Below are positions 32,798-41,864 of a DNA stretch of 52,647 nt, piece after piece. Under the pieces are notes generated by a model. It did not search any database. It had not been told where the DNA came from and saw only the letters and a program-made list of their open reading frames with translations. Where the stretch lies: positions 1 to 52,647 of the forward strand of contig JAEZVB010000093.1 of assembly GCA_023443285.1 (NCBI GenBank), given 5' to 3'. The position numbers and the translations under genes were made by a program. Position 1 is the stretch's first letter, and each line of letters opens with the position of its first letter. Origin of the DNA: Bacillota bacterium (lineage in GTDB: Bacteria; Bacillota; Negativicutes; Sporomusales; Sporomusaceae).

Positions 32798-32992
32798 ATG
32801 TTAATTCTCCTCTTACTCACGAGCAGTATACTAGATGTATTTGTCACTAATTAATAAACACTATCTACTTCTACTCTAGCTATTAATAATTTGTATTCAA
32901 GTGTTAATGCAATGTTCCAGCACCGAACAGACATGTCTTTTTTTATTTTAACCGATAATTATAATAGAATCCACCCTAACTTAAATATGTAG

Positions 32993-34891
32993 TCAAGGAG
33001 ATTCCTTGGTTATATCAAAATCTTCTTTGTTCTCTTGTTTATTTGAAAACACTTCAGAGTATATACCCTGAGCCGATAATAAGTCACTATGATTGCCACG
33101 TTCAACAATCTGACCATTTTTCAACACCAGAATCTGATCTGCCTCCTGAATAGTGTTGAGCCGGTGAGCAATGATAAACGTAGTACGCCCCTTCATAATT
33201 TTACGCAAGGCATCCTGAATAAAAAATTCTGTGCGAGTATCTATGCTGCTGGTAGCTTCATCCAGAATAAGTATTGCCGGATCTGCCAAAATTGCCCGGG
33301 CAATAGCAATTAGCTGCCGCTGCCCCTGACTTAGATTACCGCCGTTTTCTGAAAGCTTGGCAGCATATTGCTCGGGCATACGTTTAATAAACTCATCAGC
33401 ATTGGCGAATCTCGCGGCTTGTTCCACCTCTGCGTCTGACGCCGTTGGCCTACCATAGCGGATGTTTTCTTTAATCGTACCGGAAAATAAATAGGTATCT
33501 TGCAACACAATACCAAAATATTTGCGGAGACTGTCGCGCTTATACTGACGGATATCCTGGCCGTCAAGCAGAATCCGACCACCGGTGACATCATAAAATC
33601 GCGCAAGCAAATTAGCAATAGTGGTTTTACCCGCCCCGGTAGAACCCACAAGTGCGGTACTACTGCCTGCGGGTGCTACAAAGTTTATATTTTGTAATAT
33701 TAGCACATCTGGTCTGTAACCAAAACTGACATTTTCGAAAACCACTTGGCCTTTGGGCTCTATGAGAGTAATAGCCTCTGGCAGATCAGCAGGCTCTTCA
33801 TCCTGATCCAAAACTTCGAATACCCGTTCCGCCCCAGCAACTCCGGATTGTAATGTGTTAAAAATATTGGCAAGTTCATTGACAGGCCTGACAAATTGCC
33901 GGGAATAACTAATAAAACTGGCGATGGTGCCGATTGTGACTAAGTCATTTACTGCCAACATACCGCCAACGATAGCAATAGCTCCAAAACCGATATTTGT
34001 AATTACATTCATGATTGGCATAAGAAAACCTGACCAAATTTGTGCTGTTGTCCCTACTTCACAAAGTCGATGATTTATGGTTTTAAAATCGCCAATGACC
34101 CTATGCTCATGATTAAAAGCTTTAATTACCAAAAGGCCGGAAATAGTCTCTTCAACATGGGCATTTAGATTTCCCAGCTCAACCTGGGTTTCTTTAAACA
34201 GTATATTGGTTTTTTGCGAAATAACCCGGGTTAAAAAAATAACTAACGGGAGCGTAATCAAGGCCGCCAATGTAAGTATTGGACTAAGCACCATCATCAT
34301 TACAAATGATCCTGTAATGGCAATGGATGCAGACATAAGATGTGAAATTGAATGAGATAACGTACTGCTGACATTATCTGTGTCATTTGATAGCCGGCTC
34401 ATTAACTCGCCATGGGGATGAGAGTCAAAGTAAGCCAGGGGCAGCTTTTGCAGTTTGGCAAATAGGGTTGCTCTTAATTGCATTACTACTCGTTGCGAAA
34501 TTCCAGCCATCAGCCACCCCTGTCCCCAACTAAGCAGTCCGTCAGCCACATATGTTACGGCCAAAATCAACAGCAATACTTCCAGCATGCCAAATCTGTC
34601 TACAAATCCTGGAACAACCATGCTGTCAACAGCCAAACCAATTAGATAGGGACCTATGAGCACCAACATCGAATCAACTAATATTAAGAAAAAAATGATA
34701 ACAAGCATTCTTTGCTCTTGGCGTAAATACTGCCACAGTCGCTTTAGTGTTCGCGTAAAGTTCTTAGGCTTCACAACAGTTTTGGAACGCCGTCCGCCAA
34801 AAGGCCTGCCGCCCCCTGAACCGCGCCAGCCCTGGTTATCACTGGTGCTTTGGCGACTGTTAGCTCTGTTTTGTTCATTACCTTCAGCCAT
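32993..34891 (-). CDS. ABC exporter half-transporter (catalytic partner)
   Basis: 632 residues. An N-terminal polar, Gly/Arg-rich leader of about 45 residues precedes six membrane helices (60-345) and a nucleotide-binding domain. Walker A is VGSTGAGKTTIANLL, the signature is NLSQGQRQLIAIARA, and Walker B is ILILDEATSSIDTR with the catalytic Glu. The signature is LSQGQ instead of LSGGQ, as in the TM288-like subunit of heterodimeric exporters. The partner gene lies 5 bases upstream. The pair likely exports lipids, peptides or drugs. ATG 34891 with GGAG. Confidence 0.92.
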   Translation of the reverse strand: MAEGNEQNRANSRQSTSDNQGWRGSGGGRPFGGRRSKTVVKPKNFTRTLKRLWQYLRQEQRMLVIIFFLILVDSMLVLIGPYLIGLAVDSMVVPGFVDRFGMLEVLLLILAVTYVADGLLSWGQGWLMAGISQRVVMQLRATLFAKLQKLPLAYFDSHPHGELMSRLSNDTDNVSSTLSHSISHLMSASIAITGSFVMMMVLSPILTLAALITLPLVIFLTRVISQKTNILFKETQVELGNLNAHVEETISGLLVIKAFNHEHRVIGDFKTINHRLCEVGTTAQIWSGFLMPIMNVITNIGFGAIAIVGGMLAVNDLVTIGTIASFISYSRQFVRPVNELANIFNTLQSGVAGAERVFEVLDQDEEPADLPEAITLIEPKGQVVFENVSFGYRPDVLILQNINFVAPAGSSTALVGSTGAGKTTIANLLARFYDVTGGRILLDGQDIRQYKRDSLRKYFGIVLQDTYLFSGTIKENIRYGRPTASDAEVEQAARFANADEFIKRMPEQYAAKLSENGGNLSQGQRQLIAIARAILADPAILILDEATSSIDTRTEFFIQDALRKIMKGRTTFIIAHRLNTIQEADQILVLKNGQIVERGNHSDLLSAQGIYSEVFSNKQENKEDFDITKESP

Positions 34892-34896
34892 AACAG

Positions 34897-36630
34897 TTAT
34901 CTCCTTCCCAGCTGGGACTGGACAATTTCTCGGTAAACACTGCTGGTTTGCAGTAACTCAGTATGAGTACCGCACGCAGTAATAGCACCCTGTTCAATAA
35001 CGGCGATCTTATCGGCATCCTGGACAGTACTAATGCGTTGTGCAACCACTAGACAAGTAAGCTGGCTTGTATATTGCTTTAGCGCCTTTTTTATTTTCTC
35101 TTCTGTTACTACATCAACTGCACTTGTGCAATCATCCAAGATAAGGATGGTAGGCTTCCTGATAAGGGCTCTGGCAATGGCTAGCCGCTGTTTTTGTCCG
35201 CCAGACAAATTGACTCCCCCCTGACCCAATTTCGTGTTGTACCCTTCAGGAAAAGAAATAATGAAATCATGGGCAGCCGCCAGTTTTGCAGCGGATTCTA
35301 TCTCGTCAGCAGTAGCGTCTTCTTTGCCCCAGCGAATATTATCCATAATAGTTCCCGTAAATAACACTGCTTGCTGGGGCACAAGGGCAATTTTATCTCG
35401 CAATTGTCCGGGATTAATCGCGGTTATATCATATCCATCTACTGTTATGGAGCCTGTCGTTACCTCATAAAAGCGCGGAATTAGGTTGACCAGGCTTGTT
35501 TTTCCAGAACCTGTTGAACCAATAATACCAACTGTTTGCCCCGGCAGGCAGGTCAAATTGATCTCCTTTAGTACCATTGACCCCGCTGAGCCAGCATAGC
35601 TAAAGCTGACGTTTTCAAAGTCGATCCGGCCATTCTTAAGTAGTTGCCTGGTAGAAGAGTTTGGTATCCATTTAGCGTCATTATCTTGGTTAAATACCTC
35701 TCCAATTCGCATAACCGACGCTTTTGCCCGGACAAAGTGATTAAATATCAGAAACATAATCATTAACGAAAGCAATATCTGGGTCATATAATTAATAAAT
35801 GCAATAATATGACCAACTTGTATCTCGCCGGTATTGACCCCTAGCCCCCCTAACCATAACACCATAACAATACCCAAATTAACAGTGAGGGCAATACTCG
35901 GCCCAAAAACCGACATCAGCCGGATAGCGCCAACTGATTTTTCCTGCAGTTCCTGGTTTGCTGTCGCGAACTTCTCTTGCTCATATTCAAATCGCTTAAA
36001 CGCCTTAACTACCCTTATTCCTGACAAATACTCGCGCATGACGGCGTTGACCTGGTCCAGCGCACTTTGAACCATTGCAAACCGGGGAAAACCCACTTTA
36101 ATATTTATGGCTATCAATATCACGATAATCGGAATAACGAATACCAGCACAACCGATAAATGCGGATTAAGGTTTATCGCCATAATCAGACTGCCAATGC
36201 ATAAAAGTGGTGCTTTCAGCGAAATTCGCATTAGACTATTTACCAACTGCTGCACTTGATTAACATCATTGGTAAGCCGGGTTACCAGCGAATTCCGGTT
36301 GAGATTATCAATATTGTCAAATGACAGCATTTGAATTTTCTCATACAAATCTCCCCGTAATTCTGATCCAAAATTCTGTGATACCTTACTGGCAATAACA
36401 TTACGGGCGCAAGCCGCAAACGCGCCAATAGCTGTTATTACAACCATCAGAACGCCTTGATTCAAGATATAATCAGACTGCCTACCTGCCACACCAATGT
36501 CAATTATTTTAGCCATGATGGTTGGCTGTAACAAATCACAGGTAGCTTCGATTGTTACAAACATAGCCGCCACCAGAAACTTCTTCCAATAAAGAGTTCG
36601 ATATTTATGCAAAAATGTCCAGGTGTTCAT
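34897..36630 (-). CDS. ABC exporter half-transporter (degenerate-site partner)
   Basis: 577 residues from ATG 36630 (GGAGG nine bases upstream; an ATG six bases earlier is too close). Six membrane helices, then the ATPase domain: Walker A IGSTGSGKTSLVNL, signature NLSGGQKQRLAIARA, Walker B ILILDDCTSAVD. The catalytic Glu is replaced by Asp (LDDCTS), the mark of the degenerate-site subunit in TM287/288 and BmrCD-type heterodimers. First gene of the two-gene operon with 32993-34891. Substrate unknown. Confidence 0.92.
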   Translation of the reverse strand: MNTWTFLHKYRTLYWKKFLVAAMFVTIEATCDLLQPTIMAKIIDIGVAGRQSDYILNQGVLMVVITAIGAFAACARNVIASKVSQNFGSELRGDLYEKIQMLSFDNIDNLNRNSLVTRLTNDVNQVQQLVNSLMRISLKAPLLCIGSLIMAINLNPHLSVVLVFVIPIIVILIAINIKVGFPRFAMVQSALDQVNAVMREYLSGIRVVKAFKRFEYEQEKFATANQELQEKSVGAIRLMSVFGPSIALTVNLGIVMVLWLGGLGVNTGEIQVGHIIAFINYMTQILLSLMIMFLIFNHFVRAKASVMRIGEVFNQDNDAKWIPNSSTRQLLKNGRIDFENVSFSYAGSAGSMVLKEINLTCLPGQTVGIIGSTGSGKTSLVNLIPRFYEVTTGSITVDGYDITAINPGQLRDKIALVPQQAVLFTGTIMDNIRWGKEDATADEIESAAKLAAAHDFIISFPEGYNTKLGQGGVNLSGGQKQRLAIARALIRKPTILILDDCTSAVDVVTEEKIKKALKQYTSQLTCLVVAQRISTVQDADKIAVIEQGAITACGTHTELLQTSSVYREIVQSQLGRR

Positions 36631-36798
36631 CTCCATCTGCCTCCACCTTGCTCTATATTCAACACCGTCAATAATCCCTAATTATACCATAGTGTTTTCA
36701 AAAGAATAATATAGCAAACTTAACGTTCTTTACTCGCTGTTTGAGACGCAGGGAGTTTGAGCGGCTTAGTCATTTGATAAAGCGACTAAAAACACTCG

Positions 36799-36826
36799 AG
36801 CCATAATTCAGCACTGAATTATGGCT
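36799..36826 (-). terminator. Terminator after the superoxide dismutase gene
   Basis: agccataattcag (36799-36811) is complementary to ctgaattatggct (36814-36826), and a minus-strand TTTTT follows a few bases later. It lies about 45 bases past the stop. Confidence 0.65.
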
Positions 36827-36871
36827 CTTCCTTACTTTTGAATTATTCTAGACATCTTTTTTTGAGCAATC

Positions 36872-37534
36872 TCACATTCTAAGATATAATGGTAGTTTGC
36901 CTCGCACAGCTAAACTCAGACGTCTTTCAACTTCATTCCAATTAATTAGCTCTAGTATTTTCCGAACATACTTATCACGTTGGTATTGATAATCTAAATA
37001 ATAAGCATGTTCCCATACATCGATGACCAGTATAGGAATAGCCCCCCACTGGGTGAGATTTTGATGTTTCTCAGCAGTCAATATTTCTAAGCTATTCCAT
37101 GCAGGATTCCACGCGAGAATACCCCACCCAGATGCCTCAACCTTAATGGTAGCAGCAACTAGTTGTTCGATAAAATCATCCAAACTTATAAAACGTCTAT
37201 TAATTTCGTTCATAGTATTTGGCCCTGGCTCACCACCGGTTTCCGGTGGAGCCAGTATCGTCCAGTAAATGCTATGAAGGATATGGCCGGAACCATGAAA
37301 GGCTAATTGATTTTCCCAGTAATTAATGAAGGTATAATCTTTTTCCTCCCGTGCTTGCGCTAAAGCTACCTCCGCTTTATTAAGGCCATCTACATAGGCT
37401 TTATGATGATGATCATGATGCATTCTAAGGGTATCTTCGCTAATAATCGGTTCAAGTGCATCATAGGGATATGGCAATGGCGGTAATCGGTGCTTACCAA
37501 TTGGAACACGTTTATCTGTCAATTTACGCAACAT
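36872..37534 (-). CDS. Fe/Mn superoxide dismutase
   Basis: 220 residues from ATG 37534 (AAGGAGG seven bases upstream). The family pattern is intact: PPLPYPYDALEP at the start, first metal His in MHHDHHHKAYVDGLN, second His in AFHGSGHILHS, and the signature VIDVWEHAYYLDYQ giving Asp and His. Destroys superoxide in the cytoplasm. The GGEPGPN loop does not settle Fe versus Mn use. The divergence from standard SodA/SodB spacing around LAPPETGGEP is like Bacillus SodF-type proteins. Monocistronic. Its presence implies tolerance of transient oxygen. Confidence 0.92.
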   Translation of the reverse strand: MLRKLTDKRVPIGKHRLPPLPYPYDALEPIISEDTLRMHHDHHHKAYVDGLNKAEVALAQAREEKDYTFINYWENQLAFHGSGHILHSIYWTILAPPETGGEPGPNTMNEINRRFISLDDFIEQLVAATIKVEASGWGILAWNPAWNSLEILTAEKHQNLTQWGAIPILVIDVWEHAYYLDYQYQRDKYVRKILELINWNEVERRLSLAVRGKLPLYLRM

Positions 37535-37603
37535 TTTATATCCTCCTTCAAAATCCCTCATCCGAACTGGCTAAAAAGTTTATCCCATATTGTAATGTAT
37601 TCT

Positions 37604-38098
37604 TTAATTACCTACCAACAATATCTGGGCTTGTTTCTTTTTGCTCTTATTTAATTCATGACGTTGGCGACCCTCTTCAAATCTTGTCTTTTCTTCTTCA
37701 GTTTCTAATTTTAAAGGGGATATCCGCAGCGGCTTCCCCCCAGCATTCAATGCAACCATTGTAAAATAAGCACTTAACGCGCATTTACCGGGTGCTTCGC
37801 TAAACAGATCTTCTACTTCCACCGTAACTACAACTTCCATGGAAGACCGGCTGACAAAGGTAAGAAAAGCATGGCAAGTTACTAAGTTTCCAACATAGAT
37901 AGGTTGATGAAAAATCAACTCATCTACTCTCGCAGTGACAACGTTTGTACGCGCATGTCGCTGGGCAACAACAAAAGCCGCATTATCCATCAATTTCATG
38001 ATTTCTCCCCCATGCACATTACCAGCTGGGTTAGCTTGATCTGGCTGCATGACCACTGACATTATCAATGCAGATCTTGCAACAGTTTTATCTTCCAT
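37604..38098 (-). CDS. Acyl-CoA thioesterase, hotdog fold (YkhA type)
   Basis: 164 residues. The hotdog core reads VMQPDQANPAGNVHGGEIMKLMD with the catalytic Asn/His/Asp region NVHGGEIMKLMDNAA, then ARVDELIFHQPIYVGNLV and FTMVAL. This is the BFIT/YkhA-like cytosolic thioesterase group, which hydrolyses medium and long acyl-CoAs. The last 25 residues are Lys/Glu/Arg-rich. It ends about 70 bases upstream of the superoxide dismutase gene on the same strand, so co-transcription is possible. Confidence 0.88.
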   Translation of the reverse strand: MEDKTVARSALIMSVVMQPDQANPAGNVHGGEIMKLMDNAAFVVAQRHARTNVVTARVDELIFHQPIYVGNLVTCHAFLTFVSRSSMEVVVTVEVEDLFSEAPGKCALSAYFTMVALNAGGKPLRISPLKLETEEEKTRFEEGRQRHELNKSKKKQAQILLVGN

Positions 38099-38216
38099 CT
38101 ACCCTTCTCACCCTTTCATTTGTTATTCCGTGTGTTTTGTGCCAAAGCAGCACACAATATATTTACTATGCTGTTGAGATTTAATTGATTACAAAAGGTT
38201 TTCTAAAACTTTATTT

Positions 38217-38327
38217 CTAAATCCTATTTGATAGAAGATACCGAGCTACTAAAATGCTTAGACACCCAAAAAAAACCTGAACTAGTGTAAGCGATCCTAA
38301 AAACATACATAATACGCAATTGCTCAT
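38217..38327 (-). CDS. Possible 36-residue membrane peptide
   Basis: Minus-strand ATG 38327 has GGGGAG eight bases upstream and encodes MSNCVLCMFLGSLTLVQVFF, then GCLSILVARYLLSNRI and TAG. It is a single predicted membrane helix with three Cys and a basic end. Not recognised as a known family. The ribosome site and clean helix make it more than a chance frame, but there is no other support. Confidence 0.45.
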   Translation of the reverse strand: MSNCVLCMFLGSLTLVQVFFGCLSILVARYLLSNRI

Positions 38328-38487
38328 ATCTACAACTCCCCATATTTATTCTGCAACCCCATTTTATTATGGTAAATTATGTTACAGGTTAACAAGCTTT
38401 TAATATTTCGTTAAAGAAGCTATTAGCTAAAAAATAGCATTCCGTGTAGCGATCTTTGCGTAATTTTGATTTCTAGTATCCTGAGCA

Positions 38488-38535
38488 TAAAAAAAACGCA
38501 AAACATAAAGGAATTAATTACTCCTTTAGTTTGCG
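38488..38535 (-). terminator. Terminator of the GNAT gene 38559-39071
   Basis: cgcaaaacataaaggaa pairs with ctcctttagtttgcg across 38497-38535, followed on the minus strand by eight T. Confidence 0.8.
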
Positions 38536-38558
38536 CCTTCTCTGGTAACAATATTAAG

Positions 38559-39071
38559 CTAGCTTCCCTTGACCCTATGATCCATTATTACTTTTTCCAT
38601 GTAGCATACTGTGAAGGGAAGATGAGCAAAACGTTCGGACTTACATTCCGTAAATCCTAATTTACGATACCATGCCTTTAATACTTCGTGCTCGTCAATG
38701 ATACCAATTAAGATGACCTCTCCGCCTTGGTCAGCAACATATTTTTCCACATACTCAACAATCTGTTGACCAAACCCTTGATGCCGATAACTAGGTAATA
38801 CAGCTAATCGTTCCATACAAAAACTCTTATCCTGCTTTTTTTCAATGGCAACAAAACCAATCTGTACCTTATCACAAAATGCCCCAAAAGTTGCAATCCC
38901 TTTTTCGCTCATTTTCTGCAAATGCCGACTTTCGATAAATGCCGGGTTGGTAGGAGCAATCTCACGGGTAAAGCCGAATTGTTCTGCAACTGTAGCAAAG
39001 GATTCTCGGATGACATTTGTACTTTCAAGTAAATCCTTTTCCGTGTTCATTTGTTTAAATACTAAATCCAT
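38559..39071 (-). CDS. GNAT-family N-acetyltransferase
   Basis: 170 residues. The acetyl-CoA binding segment is MERLAVLPSYRHQGFGQQIV, followed by GEVILIGIIDEHEVLKAWYR and KLGFTECK, the standard GNAT motifs A and B. The start has GGAG six bases from ATG 39071. No informative neighbours; the acceptor is unknown. Confidence 0.88.
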   Translation of the reverse strand: MDLVFKQMNTEKDLLESTNVIRESFATVAEQFGFTREIAPTNPAFIESRHLQKMSEKGIATFGAFCDKVQIGFVAIEKKQDKSFCMERLAVLPSYRHQGFGQQIVEYVEKYVADQGGEVILIGIIDEHEVLKAWYRKLGFTECKSERFAHLPFTVCYMEKVIMDHRVKGS

Positions 39072-39483
39072 CTTACCGACTCCTGTATCACTCTGTCCGT
39101 AACACCTAAGTTACTACAGCGGTCGCCATATGTCAAACTTTTACATTGGTTTATTTCCGAGGAGCCGTAGGGAAACGCATTATTTCGTGTACATTAATTG
39201 GAAGGAAGTGGGGTTATTATATCGGCATCTCGGTGCAATCTTTTAACCTTTCAGAATAATCTGATTGTAGGCACGCCTCGCTTTTGCTACTATATCTCTA
39301 CAGAACTGATGCACTTTCAAGAAGTACACCAATCCTTTAATTTGAACTCAAACCGCCACATCCATATTCCGGGTTCAAATCATACCGAAGACACTTTCAT
39401 TGCACGTGCACATTTCCTATTAAGCCTGTTCACCATGCGAGCTTTAACCAATGGTAATGCACAACAGACAAGGAGATGACAAA
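39072..39483. other. 412-base region upstream of the carbonic anhydrase
   Basis: A plus-strand frame at 39198-39479 is open for 93 codons, but it has no convincing ribosome site or recognisable motif and overlaps the carbonic anhydrase leader. I treat it as non-coding. The promoter of the anhydrase must lie here; none is obvious. Confidence 0.4.
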
Positions 39484-40161
39484 ATGCAACTAGGCAAACT
39501 CTTATCCAGGTGTTTCATTCGGTCTCTTACATTCCCCTTAATGATGACCACCCCCGCAATGGCGGCCGCCACACTTATGGAGGAAGATCCGGCAGTTAGT
39601 GCCGATGCGGCTCGACAAATGCTAATAGACGGCAACAAACGCTTCGTCGAAGGAAAACTATCTGCCTACGATGTGGGAACAACTCGGAGAATCCAACTTG
39701 CTAACGGGCAGTATCCTTTTGCAGTGGTAGTAACCTGTTCTGATTCCCGGGTTCCGCCTGAGTTGATTTTCGATCAGGCGCTGGGCTCGCTTTTTGTTAT
39801 CCGAGTTGCCGGCAATGTACTGGACGCCATTGCCTTGGGCAGCGTGGAATATGCGGTGGAACATCTAAATACCAAGCTAGTGGTCGTAATGGGTCATGAA
39901 AAATGCGGCGCCGTAAAAGCAACAGTAGATGGTGGCCATGTTCCACCAAATATTGGTGCCATTGCCGCGAAAATTCAACCTGCAGTTGAGTTTGCTAAAG
40001 CAACGAACCCCATCAATCTTTACGAAGCCGCCACTGATGCCAATATTATCAATATGGTTAAGCTACTTAAAGACGACCAAATCATTGCCAACCTTTCCGA
40101 AGTACAAGTAATTGGCGCAAAGTATCATTTTGAATCCGGAGAAGTAATATTCGGTAGTTAG
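39484..40161 (+). CDS. Exported beta-class carbonic anhydrase
   Basis: 225 residues from ATG 39484 (AGGAG eight bases upstream). It begins with a signal peptide (QLGKLLSRCFIRSLTFPLMM then TTPAMAA). The beta-CA zinc motifs follow: VVVTCSDSRVPPELIF (Cys, Asp/Arg pair) and VVMGHEKCGAVKA (His, Cys), plus GSVEYAVEHL. It interconverts CO2 and bicarbonate. Export means the activity is outside the cytoplasmic membrane, which fits a diderm periplasm. It ends earlier than many beta-CAs after YHFESGEVIFGS, a normal end for this subgroup. Confidence 0.92.
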   Translation: MQLGKLLSRCFIRSLTFPLMMTTPAMAAATLMEEDPAVSADAARQMLIDGNKRFVEGKLSAYDVGTTRRIQLANGQYPFAVVVTCSDSRVPPELIFDQALGSLFVIRVAGNVLDAIALGSVEYAVEHLNTKLVVVMGHEKCGAVKATVDGGHVPPNIGAIAAKIQPAVEFAKATNPINLYEAATDANIINMVKLLKDDQIIANLSEVQVIGAKYHFESGEVIFGS

Positions 40162-40248
40162 AAATTTGAATTTGTATACCGCTTATTCAAGATATTCATT
40201 GTATAACCGCTTTAGCTATTTATTTTACATTCTTTAATAAATAATATT

Positions 40249-40286
40249 GAAGGTTTCAGCTTATTGCCTGAGACCTTCCTTCTATT
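40249..40286 (+). terminator. Terminator of the carbonic anhydrase gene
   Basis: gaaggtttcag (40249-40259) with ctgagaccttc (40268-40278), one G-U pair, followed by a T-rich tail. Confidence 0.7.
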
Positions 40287-40354
40287 TTAAGAAGTAATTG
40301 ATGTAAATGGCGGAATTTTGTTTTATAATCAGTAATGTGCAAGCCTTGGCAGAC

Positions 40355-40783
40355 TCACTCTAAATTTCTTGAGAAAATATATAACTCATTTCTCTTTTTA
40401 AACCCATTCTTGCTCCAGAACATACGACCCTGCTGGTTATCCTTGAAAACAAATACATGACATTTACTGATGCCTTGTTCCCTAAGTCGTATCATGCAAC
40501 CTTCGACTAATTGCCTGCCGATTCCGTTTCTTCTATAAGCCAAGCTCACACATAGATGATGGAGATAGCCTCTTCTGCCGTCATGCCCTGCTAATACAGC
40601 CCCAATGATCTGGGTTCCTGTTTTTGCGACCAAGCTCAACCCAGCGTTCCGCTGCAAAAATTTCTCTATATTTTCTTTTGTATCCGCGTCACTCAACCCT
40701 ATTCCTTCCGTATTTGACCAAAGCTCAATAACCTGGCAATAGTCTGCAATAGTCATTTCACTTATTACAATTTGATTTTCCAC
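40355..40783 (-). CDS. GNAT-family N-acetyltransferase
   Basis: 142 residues. Acetyl-CoA motif LHHLCVSLAYRRNGIGRQLV, preceded by IGAVLAGHDGRRGYLHHL and followed by CHVFVFKDNQQGRMFWSKNG and FKKR, the standard compact GNAT. GTG start at 40783 with GAGAGGTG eight bases upstream. The layout (WSNTEGIGLSDADT near residue 22) resembles YpeA-type acetyltransferases. Acceptor unknown. Confidence 0.88.
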   Translation of the reverse strand: MENQIVISEMTIADYCQVIELWSNTEGIGLSDADTKENIEKFLQRNAGLSLVAKTGTQIIGAVLAGHDGRRGYLHHLCVSLAYRRNGIGRQLVEGCMIRLREQGISKCHVFVFKDNQQGRMFWSKNGFKKRNELYIFSRNLE

Positions 40784-40915
40784 AGCTATTACACCTCTCT
40801 TGAAAAAACTAAAATATACATTAACGAAAGATTGTCTGTTATTATTTACTTCTTAATCAGTAAAATCCTGCTAGTTTTTTACATAATAGCATGAGTTATC
40901 ACGTTAACCTCATAA

Positions 40916-40944
40916 AATAAAAAAGCCGACCTCATGGACGGCTT
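40916..40944 (-). terminator. Terminator overlapping the stop of the 64-residue gene
   Basis: aagccg (40923-40928) pairs with cggctt (40939-40944), and T residues follow on the minus strand. The stem begins inside the TAA stop codon. Confidence 0.7.
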
Positions 40945-41137
40945 AGCAATTATAATCATTCATGAATTCAGGAAAATCCTCATCCTTACCTAAGTCTTCT
41001 AATCTCCTTCTTGCTTCATCAAGAGTAGCCCCGATTATTGTTGATTTTCCATCCTTATCAATCAGCAAAATTTCTCCGTTGCCAATTACCACTTGCTCTA
41101 AGTCATCCATACTCTTCCAAAAATATTGTGATTCCAT
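40943..41137 (-). CDS. Small acidic hypothetical protein
   Basis: 64 residues from ATG 41137 (GGGG eight bases upstream; the frame is open further but without a site). The sequence is MESQYFWKSMDDLEQVVIGN, then GEILLIDKDGKSTIIGATLD and a charged, acidic C-terminus with a final Cys. It looks like a small two-strand plus helix fold; not recognised. Single gene with its own terminator, which supports it being real. Confidence 0.7.
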   Translation of the reverse strand: MESQYFWKSMDDLEQVVIGNGEILLIDKDGKSTIIGATLDEARRRLEDLGKDEDFPEFMNDYNC

Positions 41138-41286
41138 ATCAGCATCCCCTTTCGATCTTTTTTTGTAAAAAATTATCTTATGAAACATTAGACAAAAGGG
41201 AACAAAATCCTGCTCAAAGGCAAAGAGGAAACACTATTTTGCAGTATCGTTTGCCGATTAAATTTCACCATAAAGGAGCTAAAGCC

Positions 41287-41700
41287 ATGAAACTAGTAAG
41301 TGCTTGTTTAGCCGGTGTGGAATGCCGCTATAATGGTTCTGCTTATGCAGTTCCGCAAATAGTCGAGATGGTTAAAGGCGGTAAAGCTATCCCCATCTGT
41401 CCGGAATTACTGGCCGGGCTACCAATACCCCGTCCTCCTGCCGAGCAGCAAAATGGAAGAATTATTTCCTCCAACGGGGATGACCAAACCACCGATTATT
41501 TATTAGGATCAAAAACCGCATTAGAAATCGCTTTGTTAATTCACTGTAAACAAGCTATTCTAAAAGCCAATTCCCCCACCTGTGGCTGCGGAGTTATTTA
41601 TGATGGTACGTTCTCCGGCCACTTAATTAAGGGCGATGGCATTTTTTCAAAAATGCTTAAAGAACATAATATCGAAGTATTCACGGAAGAAAACATGTAA
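41287..41700 (+). CDS. DUF523-family protein
   Basis: 137 residues from ATG 41287 (AAGGAG eight bases upstream; the upstream open frame of 83 codons is an extension without a site). The DUF523 hallmarks are the N-terminal VSACLAGVECRYNGSAY, ICPELLAGLPIPRPPAEQ and ILKANSPTCGCGVIYDGTFS. Cysteines in CLAGVEC, ICPE and CGCG are conserved and suggest metal or Fe-S binding. Function of the family is not established. The gene is followed by the second copy of the dispersed repeat. Confidence 0.9.
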   Translation: MKLVSACLAGVECRYNGSAYAVPQIVEMVKGGKAIPICPELLAGLPIPRPPAEQQNGRIISSNGDDQTTDYLLGSKTALEIALLIHCKQAILKANSPTCGCGVIYDGTFSGHLIKGDGIFSKMLKEHNIEVFTEENM

Positions 41701-41716
41701 AAGAACTACATGTTAG

Positions 41717-41811
41717 GAAAACACGGCTTACGCCGAGCTTTGGCGAAGCTGGAAGTCGTATTGCACTTATCCTGCTATTAGAAACGCTATGCTTTCTAAT
41801 AGGGCAAAAAG
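41717..41811. repeat. Dispersed ~95-base repeat, copy 2
   Basis: Matches copy 1 (27412-27507): GAAAACACGGCTTACGCCGA, TTTGGCGAAGC, GGAAGTCG, CTTATCCTG, GCTTTCT, AAAAAG. The second stem, ctattagaaa with tttctaatag, is perfect here. Its end again merges with the minus-strand T-tract of an intrinsic terminator (41810-41852). Confidence 0.85.
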
Positions 41812-41852
41812 AAACGCATTATTTGCCGCTGCCTGGCAAATAATGCGTTTCT
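41810..41852 (-). terminator. Terminator of the DUF2148 gene
   Basis: Perfect 18-bp stem, agaaacgcattatttgcc (41810-41827) with ggcaaataatgcgtttct (41835-41852), followed on the minus strand by TTTTT. Confidence 0.85.
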
Positions 41853-41864
41853 CAAATTAGACTG

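Noticed and set aside
39198..39479. 93-codon plus-strand frame before the carbonic anhydrase
   Set aside because: No recognised motif or ribosome site, and it overlaps the anhydrase leader. Low-complexity chance frame most likely.
41038..41286. 83-codon upstream extension of the DUF523 frame
   Set aside because: The conserved start MKLVSACLAG has its own AAGGAG site; the extension overlaps the opposing small gene.
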